64,000 nt of DNA from Bacteroidota bacterium (GTDB lineage Bacteria; Bacteroidota; Bacteroidia; Chitinophagales; JADJOU01), in NCBI GenBank assembly GCA_016713645.1, contig JADJOU010000016.1, positions 4,291 through 68,290 of the forward strand, given 5' to 3'. Shown piece after piece: positions 48,297-58,176 of this stretch; position 1 is the stretch's first letter; every line of letters starts with the position of its first letter. The notes beneath the pieces were generated by a model. That model was given only the letters and a program-made list of their open reading frames with translations. It did not search any database and was not told the DNA's origin. The translations under genes and the position numbers were made by a program.

Positions 48297-49781
48297 TTAG
48301 TTTATTTTAGCGTTTTTAATTTCTGTTTGTAATTCCATATCTGCTGTCATCTTTGGGACTTTATACTGCCCGCCCAATCGATTCTTTTGCTTTAACCAAT
48401 TATAGAAGCACCCCTTTGGTGCGATTTCAACTTGCAATTGTGCAAGGAGTAAATCACCCTGTCGCTTCGCTTCATAATCAGAATTGATTTGACAAAGCGC
48501 TTCATCTAGGCGTTTTGCAAATTCATGCACATCTTTTGGATCATGCTCAAACTCAATCAACCATTGATGTACAGCTCTTTGATTCTCTAACAGTTTTGGT
48601 GAAACGGTATAATTCGTCACGATCAAATCCATCTTCTTGCATACCATTTCGATGCCCTTGTCAGCATTATGCACCATCAATTCCTCGCCAAAGATATTGA
48701 TGCATTGCTTAGTTCGACCACAAATAATAAATCGGTGTGGTTTCAAAACTGTGAACTCAATGACATCTCCCAATTGATACCTCCACAATCCAGAGGCCGT
48801 GGTTATAACCAAAGCATATTTTCGACCAATTTCTACTTGAGTTAAATTAATTATTTCATTTTCCGCGTTTAAAGGCATAAACTCATAATATACTTCGTGG
48901 TTGCACAAGAGCATCATATCGCTTCGCCTCAAATCATCTTGGATGCCAAAGAATCCCTCTGAGGCATTGTACAATTCCATATAATGGATTTTCCTGCCGA
49001 TTAATTGTTCAAATTTTTCTTTGAGTGGTCTAAAATGAACTCCACCGTGGAAAAACACTTCAACCTTATCCCATACAGGCTTATGTTCTGTATTCGCCTC
49101 TTTGACGCGCTGCAGCACTAAAGTCATCCAGGAGGGAACTCCAGACATACAAGAGATGGGCTCGTGGAGCACTTGTTGGACGATGCCTTTCAATTTATCC
49201 TCCCATTGAGACATTTCAGCAATTTTGCTCTCAGGACAGCGGAAATACTTGACCCAACTGGGCAGATTAGCAACCACATGCGCTGAAATATCGCCGATTC
49301 TAGGATAATGCGCCGATTCAAAGGTTCCCGAAATGGTTAAATTATTGCCGCAAAACAATTTCGATGTTGGGTTATTCTTAAAATAAAGCGTCAACATATC
49401 TTTTCCCCCTTTAAAATGATTGCGATACAGCGTTCTATAGGACAATGGAATCAATTTACTTTTATCGGTTGTTCCAGATGACTTTGCAAACAATCGAATT
49501 TTATCCGCGCAGACAACTCCTTGTTCCCCTTCTAAAACCGCACTAAAATAGGGTTTCAGACTTTCATAGTCTTGGAGGGGAACCAGTTTTGCGTAATCAT
49601 CATAAGTCGAAATTTTATCAAAATAATAAATTGTACCAAATTTTGTTTTTCGATGTTTCGCAATCAGGCGCTTCAATATTTTATCTTGAAAGGCATGAGG
49701 ATGATTGGCTGCATAATCAATTTCATGCTGACGGCATTTCAAAAAGAAAACATAAAAATAATTTAAGACTTGCCTCAACAT
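48297..49781 (-). CDS. GH3 family acyl-adenylate-forming protein
   Basis: 494 residues. The GH3 fold belongs to the ANL adenylating superfamily known in plants for linking amino acids to jasmonate or auxin; bacterial members are common in Bacteroidota with unknown substrates. Visible features are the ATP-binding FAKSSGTTDKSKLIP, the SAHYPRIGDISAHVVANLPS stretch, YNASEGFFGIQDD (adenine site), GLWRYQLGDVIEF and NIFGEELMVHNAD. Motif 1 and the late Tyr-Arg-Gly-Asp-like RYQLGD are intact, so it should be active. It overlaps neither neighbour but is tightly packed in one transcript. Confidence 0.9.
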   Translation of the reverse strand: MLRQVLNYFYVFFLKCRQHEIDYAANHPHAFQDKILKRLIAKHRKTKFGTIYYFDKISTYDDYAKLVPLQDYESLKPYFSAVLEGEQGVVCADKIRLFAKSSGTTDKSKLIPLSYRTLYRNHFKGGKDMLTLYFKNNPTSKLFCGNNLTISGTFESAHYPRIGDISAHVVANLPSWVKYFRCPESKIAEMSQWEDKLKGIVQQVLHEPISCMSGVPSWMTLVLQRVKEANTEHKPVWDKVEVFFHGGVHFRPLKEKFEQLIGRKIHYMELYNASEGFFGIQDDLRRSDMMLLCNHEVYYEFMPLNAENEIINLTQVEIGRKYALVITTASGLWRYQLGDVIEFTVLKPHRFIICGRTKQCINIFGEELMVHNADKGIEMVCKKMDLIVTNYTVSPKLLENQRAVHQWLIEFEHDPKDVHEFAKRLDEALCQINSDYEAKRQGDLLLAQLQVEIAPKGCFYNWLKQKNRLGGQYKVPKMTADMELQTEIKNAKIN

Positions 49782-49783
49782 AA

Positions 49784-51208
49784 TTAAACGCCGAATTCAG
49801 CTATTTTTTCCTTTAGCCAAGCGGTTTCCGCCACGGGTTTGAGGGATTCAAATTTTAATTTAATCGCTGTCAATTTTTTCTTGTCGCGCGGGTTGACATC
49901 CACCAATTTCTTGACAACAAATATCACATTTTGATGCGCTAATTTATAATAATCCGATATACCTTTTTTCCTGCTGATAAATACTTTAAAACTCTGCAAT
50001 AAATGGTCTAAAGCCTCCATTTCATCGAGTTCATAATAAGACTTCATCAGCAACATGCGCACATTGAATCCATAGTATAAATCATCATATTCCACCTTGC
50101 TCAACAATTCGATGGTCTTGGAATAATGCTTGATTTCAAATTGATAAAAAGCCATATTAAAATTATACGCTTTTTCATATTCACTCTTAGGCAAAAACTT
50201 CGAATATGTCTTTATAAAATCATGCGTCCAATCTGCTTCTCCCACGCGAAGCGCCGTATTGACTACATTCTTAAACAACCTCGGATTGATTTCATTTTGC
50301 GATAGAACAAAATTGTTTTCAATTCTATAAACGTATAAATCGTGCATTTTTTCGAAAAATTCAAACTTGGAACTATTGATTTGCTTGATGCAATAATTCT
50401 GGGCATGGGCCAAAAAATTAAACACTTCATAGATCGATAATTTCTGCGCATTCTCCTTGACCAAGTCGACAAATGGATCGTAGACGCCATCTTCTTTATT
50501 GATCAAGCGATAGAGCAATTTATATAGGCGAATCGGAATGATTTCGTCCAATTGATCGCTGTAGATAATTTTGAGCAATTCATCTTTATACGTCAATTCA
50601 TATTGCGTATTCAAAATCGCCTGATCATTGGTAATATTGCAGAGCGATTTTAATTTTTTCGTAATAAAATAGATGTCGAAATTCTTGTTGAATTCGATGA
50701 TATTGTGCTTGTAATCTTCAATGTGATCGCCAATAGAGGGGCTCAAATACGCGTTGTAATCTTCATAGAGCAAGCTTTTAGAGAGATAGAATAAATCATC
50801 TTTAAAATTTTCAGGCTCCAATGAAATCGTCTTTTTAATTAAGATCTCATAATTTCTTTTCAATTTGAATCGCTGCAGCACTTCGAACTTTTTGTGATAC
50901 GGAACTGAGCAATATTCTGTTTCTATGAACTTTTCGATGAGTTTGATCAATTTGGTCATCAAAACCCGGAGATACGATTCGTTGTATTTTTTGCTTGGGA
51001 ATAATTTCTTATGAATTTCCGCTAAATCGATCTCTTCCATTTCCTTTTTTGCAGACACCTGCTCCATAATCGCATGATGCAATTGAACCAGTGCCGCTTC
51101 ATTATTGAAATACGCAGATTCGAGAAACAAAGTCAAGCGCTTGATTTCTGACAAAGAAAAATAATAATAGTATTCCAGTATTTTCAAAACATGTCGTTTG
51201 TAGAACAA
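49784..51208 (-). CDS. Conserved helical (TPR-like) protein of unknown function
   Basis: About 474 residues, Lys/Glu/Leu/Tyr-rich and almost wholly alpha-helical by pattern, with helix pairs such as EKAYNFNMAFYQFEIKHYSK and LLMKSYYELDEMEALDHLLQ that resemble TPR units. No signal peptide is seen. The first possible start (TTG, 51208) sits next to an AATATTTG box, so the true start may be a few codons downstream. It lies three bases upstream of the GH3 gene's ATG and is likely co-transcribed with it. I recognise it as a type found in related genomes but no function is known to me. Confidence 0.6.
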   Translation of the reverse strand: MFYKRHVLKILEYYYYFSLSEIKRLTLFLESAYFNNEAALVQLHHAIMEQVSAKKEMEEIDLAEIHKKLFPSKKYNESYLRVLMTKLIKLIEKFIETEYCSVPYHKKFEVLQRFKLKRNYEILIKKTISLEPENFKDDLFYLSKSLLYEDYNAYLSPSIGDHIEDYKHNIIEFNKNFDIYFITKKLKSLCNITNDQAILNTQYELTYKDELLKIIYSDQLDEIIPIRLYKLLYRLINKEDGVYDPFVDLVKENAQKLSIYEVFNFLAHAQNYCIKQINSSKFEFFEKMHDLYVYRIENNFVLSQNEINPRLFKNVVNTALRVGEADWTHDFIKTYSKFLPKSEYEKAYNFNMAFYQFEIKHYSKTIELLSKVEYDDLYYGFNVRMLLMKSYYELDEMEALDHLLQSFKVFISRKKGISDYYKLAHQNVIFVVKKLVDVNPRDKKKLTAIKLKFESLKPVAETAWLKEKIAEFGV

Positions 51209-51296
51209 ATATTGGAATATTATTTAAGATTATAAGAGGAATCTACAAGAATATTCAATAAAAAAATCACAATAACGAGTCAAAAACTAATTAATA

Positions 51297-51329
51297 TTTA
51301 ACTAGTAATCAATTATTTAATTATATTTG
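51297..51329 (+). promoter_or_regulatory. Promoter of the T9SS cargo gene
   Basis: TATATTTG (51322-51329) matches the -7 box, with TTTA (51297-51300) in the -33 place at 21 bp spacing. The ATG is 101 bp downstream, giving a long leader. Confidence 0.5.
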
Positions 51330-51430
51330 TACAGAATTTTAACCTATAAATCTGAATAATATTTGGCATTATTTGTATTGTATAATGAACCCTTTTAGCA
51401 CTACTATTGTATTGTGAAAATCTACATACC

Positions 51431-53101
51431 ATGAAAACAATTATGATTCACCGAAAAAATCTACTAGCGCTCCTCGCATTTTTTATGCTCGGTTCTGGTC
51501 GTTTATTCTCTCAAATTAACACACTACCCGATATTGGTTACACGGTTAAAAATGCGAGCATTACTTTTTTCCCTACAAACAATGATGTCTTAGCGGACCC
51601 AACCAATTACAGTGCAGTGGTAGACTTGGCGTCAAAACATGGGACATTTGCCATCAATTCCACCTATCCATTTATGGCTACCTATACGCCACAAAACGGA
51701 TATACAGGAGCAGATACGATGTTTTATAAAATTTGCAATGCCGGAAACGTCATTTGTGGCGTTACCTCTATTACGATCTATATTGAGAATGCGACTGAGT
51801 CGAATGTATGGCCAGGTGACTTTAACAATGACGGGGTCGTGAGTGCATTTGATTTCCTATTTATATCCAATAGTTTGCATCAATTGGGGAAAAGCGGGTT
51901 CAACAGAAGCAATGTTTGGGGGCCGTATTTTTGTGATAATTGGAATCAATCGATTTGGGGGATTGATATGAAATACCTCGATGGCGATGGGAATGGGGTA
52001 TTGGATTACAATGATGTGACCTATGCAGCGAGTAATTTTGAAAAATTCAGAACGGCGAATATCAGTCCTAAAAACTATGCGCCATACACAAGTTCCAAAT
52101 CCATGCCTGTCAGTGCCAAGATTCGAAATAAGAATTTGGTTAAAGGAGACACAATGCAAATTGATGTATATTTTGGAGATAGCGGCATATTAAATGCATC
52201 ACAGCGATATATCACAGGAGCAGCATTTACAGTTGGATTTGACTCTGCACATGCTATAGCATTTAAAAATTCCAAAGCATGGTTTGAACCCAATAATAAT
52301 TGGATTACAAAAGGCTCCGGAGGCAATTCCATTGAATTCTCTGCGCGCAAAAAAGATTATTTGAGTTTCGAAGTTGCCTTGGGAAGGACGAATCACCTTG
52401 CGAAGACCATCAACAACAATCCAGGTTGTAATAATTTGACACTCTCCTTAACCACGAAAGATAAGACGACTGCCAATACTGTCGGAGAAATATACTCCAC
52501 CATCACTGGCGGTAACGCGCCATACACCTATTCTTGGAGCAATGGATCAACCAGTTCCAATATTACGGGACTGAATATTTCTTTTCCATCAGCACATTCA
52601 GTCACGGTGACGGATAATAGCGGCTGCACGGCAACAGGTGCCGTTACTGTATTGGATAGAAATAAGAATGACAATGGCAATATGGGAACATTAAAAGTCA
52701 TCATTGACGAAGATATTTTCCAATTGTCTGGCGGCGGAAACATCGGCGTCGAATTGAAGAATATGTATTTAGTCGATGATCAAATGCCCGAATTTGTCAC
52801 ACCAAATTATACGACAGAATCATGGAAAAGTCCATTCAGCAGTGTATCGAATAGAGTGTTGGGAGGTGGCTTTTCTCTTGTAAAAATGATGACAAGTCAA
52901 TCATATGAAATTAGCTTAAAAGACGATTTCGAAACCATACAAAGAATGGAACTCGTCGATATGACTGGAAGAAGCCAAATATTGCCGGTTCAAATTGGCA
53001 CAAAATCTTCAATCATTCATCTATCCAACCAACCACTCGGCAATTATATATTGAAAATGAGCACGGATAGGGATGTTTACCATATCAAAATACTCAACTA
53101 A
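51431..53101 (+). CDS. Secreted T9SS cargo with dockerin-like loops and a SprB-like repeat
   Basis: The ATG at 51431 opens a signal peptide (MKTIMIHRKNLLALLAFFML, cleaved after LFSQ). The 556-residue protein then has a cadherin/Ig-like domain (about 30-125), two calcium-loop sequences DFNNDGVVSAFDF (130) and DGDGNGVLDYNDV (184) arranged like a dockerin pair, a cohesin-like strand region, one SprB-type repeat (about 345-415: GGNAPYTYSWSNGSTSS, HSVTVTDNSGCTATG) and a C-terminal sorting-domain-like end (MELVDMTGRSQILPVQIGTK, LSNQPLGNYILKMS). SprB repeats belong to gliding adhesins, so it is a likely surface adhesin fragment or scaffold protein. Confidence 0.75.
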   Translation: MKTIMIHRKNLLALLAFFMLGSGRLFSQINTLPDIGYTVKNASITFFPTNNDVLADPTNYSAVVDLASKHGTFAINSTYPFMATYTPQNGYTGADTMFYKICNAGNVICGVTSITIYIENATESNVWPGDFNNDGVVSAFDFLFISNSLHQLGKSGFNRSNVWGPYFCDNWNQSIWGIDMKYLDGDGNGVLDYNDVTYAASNFEKFRTANISPKNYAPYTSSKSMPVSAKIRNKNLVKGDTMQIDVYFGDSGILNASQRYITGAAFTVGFDSAHAIAFKNSKAWFEPNNNWITKGSGGNSIEFSARKKDYLSFEVALGRTNHLAKTINNNPGCNNLTLSLTTKDKTTANTVGEIYSTITGGNAPYTYSWSNGSTSSNITGLNISFPSAHSVTVTDNSGCTATGAVTVLDRNKNDNGNMGTLKVIIDEDIFQLSGGGNIGVELKNMYLVDDQMPEFVTPNYTTESWKSPFSSVSNRVLGGGFSLVKMMTSQSYEISLKDDFETIQRMELVDMTGRSQILPVQIGTKSSIIHLSNQPLGNYILKMSTDRDVYHIKILN

Positions 53102-53124
53102 AGTTTACTAGATATACAATTAAG

Positions 53125-53153
53125 AGCAAGGGTCATCGCCCTTGCTTTTTTTA
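53125..53153 (+). terminator. Terminator of the T9SS cargo gene
   Basis: AGCAAGGG pairs with CCCTTGCT around TCATCG and runs into a T8 tract. Confidence 0.85.
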
Positions 53154-53193
53154 TTTCCACAGCTATTCACTTTGCGCTATATTTACGACCCCG

Positions 53194-53562
53194 ATGCCAC
53201 TGCTCAACGAATCCCCAAAATCAGAAAAAGACTTGCAATTATTCAATGATTGGGTAAAAGTGCGCGCCTATGTCAATGATTTTCTCGGACGCAGACCAGA
53301 CCTCAACGGAATTTTATATTTGATAGGGATGACGGAATTGGGTATCGTTAAAACTTTTTCAAAAGAAGAAAAGGAAGACCTCATGCACATAGGATTGTGC
53401 CGTATTTTTCAAGATGTCCTTTATACTTTCACCCATCGCGATGAAGAGGGGTGGCTTCATTTTGAACCGATTGGAGATATTGACCGATTGCATATTCGAG
53501 ATCAAGAGGCGCTTATTAAAGAGCATGTGGTGAAATGGTTTAAAGAGAATGAAATAATTTAA
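53194..53562 (+). CDS. Conserved hypothetical cytoplasmic protein
   Basis: 122 residues, acidic, no signal peptide or membrane segment. It includes FNDWVKVRAYVNDFLGRRPD, LNGILYLIGMTELG and GLCRIFQDVLYTF. It lies 26 bp before the penicillin-binding protein gene on the same strand. Function unknown to me; compact and well formed enough to be a real gene. Confidence 0.65.
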   Translation: MPLLNESPKSEKDLQLFNDWVKVRAYVNDFLGRRPDLNGILYLIGMTELGIVKTFSKEEKEDLMHIGLCRIFQDVLYTFTHRDEEGWLHFEPIGDIDRLHIRDQEALIKEHVVKWFKENEII

Positions 53563-53588
53563 TAACTTTGATTTAAGATATTTTTTTG

Positions 53589-55783
53589 ATGGGCAAACAC
53601 TTGAAATACACTGGATTTTTTCTCGCTATTATCACAGGTATTTATGGATTCTTTCTATTGATGTTTTTCTTTGCATCCCTCGGATGGCTAGGAGAATTGC
53701 CCAGTATCGAAGAAATCACCAATCCAAAAAAGTCATCGCGACTCAAGTACTCTCTGCGGATTATGAAGTTTTAGGCAAGTATTTCTTAGAAAATCGAACA
53801 GAGCTTCAATACAACGAACTCCCCAAACACCTCGTCGATGCGCTTATCGCCACGGAAGACTATCGCTTCTATGACCACTCGGCCATCGATCTCATGGGTT
53901 TGCAAACCGCTTTTTTTAGAACATTTTTTCTATTTAAACCCTCTGGGGCGAGTACGATTACGCAACAATTGGCGAAAAATTTATTTCACAATGTGCAGCG
54001 CAAAAATACATTTACGCGCATTCTACAAAAATTCAAAGAATGGTATATCGCCGTGCAGATAGAGAAAAATTTTTCTAAACAAGAAATCATCGCCCTCTAT
54101 TTCAACACCGTTCCGTTTGTGCACAATTCATTTGGATTGAAAGAAGCGACGCGTACCTACTTCAACAAAGACGTTAAAGACCTCACCATCGATGAAGCGG
54201 CTGTGATGGTGGGCATGCTCAAAGGACCAGCTCTATACAATCCAAAGTCGCATCCCATCAACGCATTTAAACGCCGCAATACAGTCATGACACAAATGGT
54301 CAAATACAATTTTCTTGCAGAAGAGGCATTTGACACATTAAAGGTGAAACCAATCAAAATCAATTTTCACCTAACCGCACACAATACAGGATTGGCGCCA
54401 CATTTCAGAGAACAAATCAGAATTGAAGTCACTGAAATTCTAAAGAAATTAAAAAAGAAAGATGGCAGCGCTTACAATATTTATACCGATGGATTGAGGA
54501 TATCCACGACCATCGACAGCAGGATGCAGACCTATGCAGAAGAGGCGGTCAACGACCATATGGCCTATTTGCAAGGGGTATTTATCAAAGAATGGGGCAA
54601 TCGCGAACCATGGAAATTTGGAGCAAAAGCCAATGCGAGTTTGTTGGATGATGCCATTAAAAATCTACCTCAATACATCACCATGAAAGATGAAGGCATG
54701 GGGCATGAAGAGATCATTGCAGAATTATCGAAGAAAGTGAAGATGAATATTTTTTCATGGCAGGGGATTATTGATACAACATTATCACCAATCGATTCCC
54801 TCAAATACTATAAAAAAATACTCCAAGTTGGTTTACTCGCCGTAGACCCAGGTACAGGCGAAGTAAAAGCATGGGTGGGCGGTGCAGACTTTGAACATTT
54901 TAAAATGGATCACGTGCGCAAGAGTACGAAGCGACAAGTAGGCTCGACCATTAAACCCTTGCTCTATGCAGCAGCGATTGACAATGGAAAAACGCCTTGT
55001 TATGAAGTCACCTATGAAAGCCCGAATATCGATGGTTTCCAAGACTGGGATCCAAGTGGCTCGAAGAACTTCGAAGAGGGAGAATTGGTGCCGATCAAAA
55101 ATGGATTGCAAGTTTCTGACAATAAAATCACCGCACAATTGATCAAACAATTTGGCGTATCCTCACTCATTGATATGGCGAAGGTCTTGAAAATTGAGAG
55201 CAAGTTTGATCCCGTTCCGACGATATGTTTGGGTGTGACAGATATCTCTCTGACGGAGATGGTGGGCGCCTATACAGCCTTTATGAATCGAGGAATTTGG
55301 AGCAAACCATTTTATATAAGAAGGATAGAAGATGCCAAGGGAAATATCATCTATCAAGAGGGACAAAAGTCAGTTGAAGCGCTAAATGAGCGAACAGCCA
55401 TACTCACCAACCTCATGATGCAAGGCGTGACAACAGGCAAGGGAACTGCTTCTAGATTGAGACGAGCCTATGGTTTTAAAAATGAAATTGCGGGCAAAAC
55501 AGGTACGACGCAGGCGAATAGCGATGGATGGTTTATCGGCGGTATGCCGCAATTGCTATGCGGTGTATGGGTTGGCGCAGAAGATCCATCTGTTTGTTTT
55601 TCTTCAACAGCTTCTGGGCAAGGCGCCAGTTCTGCCCTTCCGATATGGGGAAAATTCATGCACAAGACCTATAACGACAGAAATCTCAAATTAAACTATT
55701 ACGAATCCTTTATTCAAAAACAAGACTCTGCACTGTTGATTGAAATGGAATGCTATGGGGTGGATTCTACGGTGGGATATTAG
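53589..55783 (+). CDS. mrcA: Penicillin-binding protein 1A (bifunctional), one frameshift
   Basis: About 731 residues. It polymerises and cross-links peptidoglycan in the periplasm. From the ATG at 53589 there is an N-terminal membrane helix (about 8-30). The frame breaks in the A6 run near 53725-53730; one added A joins EEITNPKK to VIATQVLSADYEVLGKYFLE. The glycosyltransferase domain has ALIATEDYRFYDH, GASTITQQLAKNL and KQEIIALYFNT. The transpeptidase has the active Ser in RQVGSTIKPLLYA, SDNK for SxN and KTGTT as the third box. Confidence 0.92.
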
Positions 55784-55920
55784 GATGTGGGGTCTGGGGT
55801 CTGGTTTCTGGAGTCTGGGATATGGTTGATGGGTGTTCGGTGTCCGTTGTTAGTTGTTGGGGGTTCGGTGCTGTGTCCCGACAAAGTGTTGGGATTGGGT
55901 GTTGGGCAAACAACGATAGT
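55784..55920. repeat. G/T-rich low-complexity spacer
   Basis: This strand is built from degenerate GGGGTCTGG and TGTTGGTTGT-like words with almost no C or A. Similar G/T-rich words occur at 276-325 and 57800-57855. They are strand-biased simple repeats between genes. I see no gene in them. Confidence 0.6.
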
Positions 55921-55987
55921 TGAAGAGGACTTCAAATAAGGGCTATTTTCACAATTTATTCTTTTAAACGCAGACTTAATGGAACGC

Positions 55988-56455
55988 TCAATTCCTTACA
56001 TTTAAGAATAAACAAGTCTTTAAAGTATGGACCATACTTTTACTTTGCTTTATATGTATAATCCAATAGTTTAATTTATTCTTGAAGTGATTATTATATA
56101 ATTCACTATAATTTAGAACACTATCTGCAAATTCAATACTCCTCTGCATTTCGTTGACCTGATCGCCCTTATTTTTTATGGAATCAGACCTCCAATCAAA
56201 AGTAATCATTTGAAGATATTCTTCCCGATTCGGTTTTTGAACAGCGATAATAAAATCTTTATTATAATCATAATCAATGACATTCGGATAAATGCTATAA
56301 GCGCTATTTGTTTGAGATAAAATACTTTTGTTTTCATTGCTTTGAGCTAAGTATATATAATTACCGCTTAACTCCTTTGAAACATCAAGATTACATGCTA
56401 AGTGTACACTTGAAAACAAAATACTTAATAAAACAACTATCTTATTTTTATTCAT
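55988..56455 (-). CDS. Small lipoprotein, DUF3997-like
   Basis: 155 residues from the ATG at 56455 (an ATG four codons earlier is possible; still earlier in-frame Met codons lie inside the neighbouring ATPase gene). A signal peptide MNKNKIVVLLSILFSSVHLA is followed by Cys, so it should be lipid-anchored. The body reads GNYIYLAQSNENKSILSQTN, YDYNKDFIIAVQKPNREEY and LNYWIIHIKQSKSM, a pattern I associate with DUF3997-type proteins; this is tentative. No function is known. It lies 52 bp downstream of the DUF4143 ATPase on the same strand. Confidence 0.55.
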   Translation of the reverse strand: MNKNKIVVLLSILFSSVHLACNLDVSKELSGNYIYLAQSNENKSILSQTNSAYSIYPNVIDYDYNKDFIIAVQKPNREEYLQMITFDWRSDSIKNKGDQVNEMQRSIEFADSVLNYSELYNNHFKNKLNYWIIHIKQSKSMVHTLKTCLFLNVRN

Positions 56456-56507
56456 CAAATGAATCATTTTAGATTTTTCTAATCTACCCAACGCAACTTC
56501 CAAGAAA

Positions 56508-57687
56508 TTATTTCTCCACCAAATCCATCCTCTCCAAATAATTAAACACCCTTTCAAAACTGGTGATTCTAACTCCCTCGTTGTAATTGTAATCTTCTGA
56601 TACGGAATGCGTGACGATATAGATGGGAATGCCTCCGAGGTCATTGCGCGCAATGGAAGTACCTCTGGTCAATTTAGGCGCATTCGACAATTTAATTTCA
56701 ATCCCTGCCACTGGAATCATTCCTCGCACCAGAATCAAATCCAATTCTGTTCCGTCTTGTGTGCGATAGAAATGCGCACTGACATTGGATTTCAAACTGG
56801 CGATGATTTGCTGAATGACAAAACTCTCCCACGAATAGCCTTTGCCCACAAATCCATCAAGGTTTTCGCTATCTTGAATATTGAAAAGCGCATGCAATAT
56901 GCCTGTATCGCGAATAAAAATTTTAGGCGATTTGACCAATCGCTTTTTTGAATTGGTATAATAAGGCTGCAGCCTTCTAATGATAAATGAATGCTCAAAA
57001 TAATCTAAATAGCGCTTGACGGTATTCACTTCTACGCCCAATGCATTGGAATAATCAGTATAATTGACCAATTGCCCCTGCGTATGCGCAATCATCTTTA
57101 ATAAATTTCTCAAAACAATAGACGACGCAGATAGGCCCAATAATAGGCAATTCTCGCTCTAGATAAGTTTGAATAAATTGAATCCGCATTTCAAAACTCA
57201 TCGCAGCGTCTTCCTGCAAGAATATATTGGGGAAGCCGCCCTTTATCCATAAATCCTTAAATGAAAAATTGCTTTTCACTTCCGAAAACAGCAATGGATG
57301 CATTTCTAAATAGGCAATTCGCCCAGCCAATGTCTCCGAACTGTTCAACAATAATTCTGGGGAAGAAGAACCCAACAATATAAATCTTCCATTCTTTCTA
57401 TTCCGATCGATTACAGATCGCAAAATAGGAAAGAGGGCAATATTTCTTTGTATTTCATCGATGATAATGAGCCGATTTTCTCGCTCTTTAAAATAATTCT
57501 CTGCATCAATGAGCTTTTGCACATCTTCAGGGGATTCCAAATCGAGATAAATCGCCTCTTCTGACAAGGCGTTCAGAATTGACTTTGCTGCTGTCGTCTT
57601 GCCCACTTGGCGCGGACCAATAATCGCTACTACAGGAAAAGCCTTGAGGTATTGCGCTATTTTATTTTCTATTTTTCTGCTTAACAT
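56508..57687 (-). CDS. AAA ATPase with DUF4143 domain, one frameshift
   Basis: About 390 residues. The start is the ATG at 57687 (MLSRKIENKI). The AAA part has Walker A GPRQVGKTTAAKSI, Walker B RLIIIDEIQ and a sensor LLGSSSPELLL; the C-terminal DUF4143 part has VNYTDYSNALGVEVNTVKRY, a winged-helix-like segment, and GKGYSWESFVIQQII with TQDGTELDLI, a PD-(D/E)xK-like core. The two halves are out of frame at about 57120-57135, where ELPIIG should join LSASSIVLRNLL. The family is widespread and poorly understood. Its promoter region carries a duplicated 45-bp sequence. Confidence 0.82.
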
Positions 57688-57697
57688 GGCGATCTCA

Positions 57698-57793
57698 TTA
57701 CCCTGCAAAATTACATATTAATTGCAAATTAACGGCATTAATCTAATTTAACCCTGCAAATTTGCAAATCAATTGCAAAATAACGGGATTAAT
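57698..57793 (-). promoter_or_regulatory. Two 45-bp direct repeats upstream of the DUF4143 ATPase gene
   Basis: Read on the gene's strand, ATTAATsCCGTTAwTTTGCA followed by ATTrATwTGyAAwTTTGCAG and GGTwA occurs twice (57749-57793 and 57698-57742), 38 of 45 positions identical, with a 51-bp period and 10 bp between the last repeat and the ATG. Each copy ends in a TTTGCAGGGT box. It could be a pair of operators or a trace of integration; no match to a known site can be claimed. Confidence 0.65.
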
Positions 57794-57890
57794 TAAAAAA
57801 TGGTGTCTGGAATATGGGGGCTGGTTTCTGGAAATTGGGTGTCCGCTGCTGGTAAATGGAGATTTATGGAATTATTGATTCTAATTATCG

Positions 57891-58085
57891 CAAACGCTTT
57901 CCAGTATTGCTCAATTCAAAATTCAAAATTTAAAATTCATAATTCTAACAAACGCTTTCCAAAAATGCCCAATTCAAAATTCAACATTCATAATTTTCTC
58001 GCGTCAGCATTCATGCGACAGCCACCTTCCCTTCGGGGAGGACGGGTGGGGTAATCAGCTCCGACTCCCCCGAAGGGGGAGAGGT
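57891..58085. repeat. Tandem A/T repeat plus CTTCCCTTCGGGGAGG hairpins
   Basis: A unit of about 57 bp (CAAACGCTTTCC ... CAATTCAAAATTCAA ... ATTCATAATT) is present twice at 57891-57947 and 57949-58000. Next come hairpin-forming pieces CCTTCCCTTCGGGGAGG (58024-58041) and CTCCCCCGAAGGGGGAG (58065-58081). The stretch 57794-58176 holds no gene that I can support. Confidence 0.6.
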
Positions 58086-58176
58086 TGCTTCTTGTTATTG
58101 CAATTACATTATCGTCTTTTAAAACATTAAATTCTAAAGATGCAGCCCTTTCCTTTGGAGAGGGTTGGGGAGAGGC

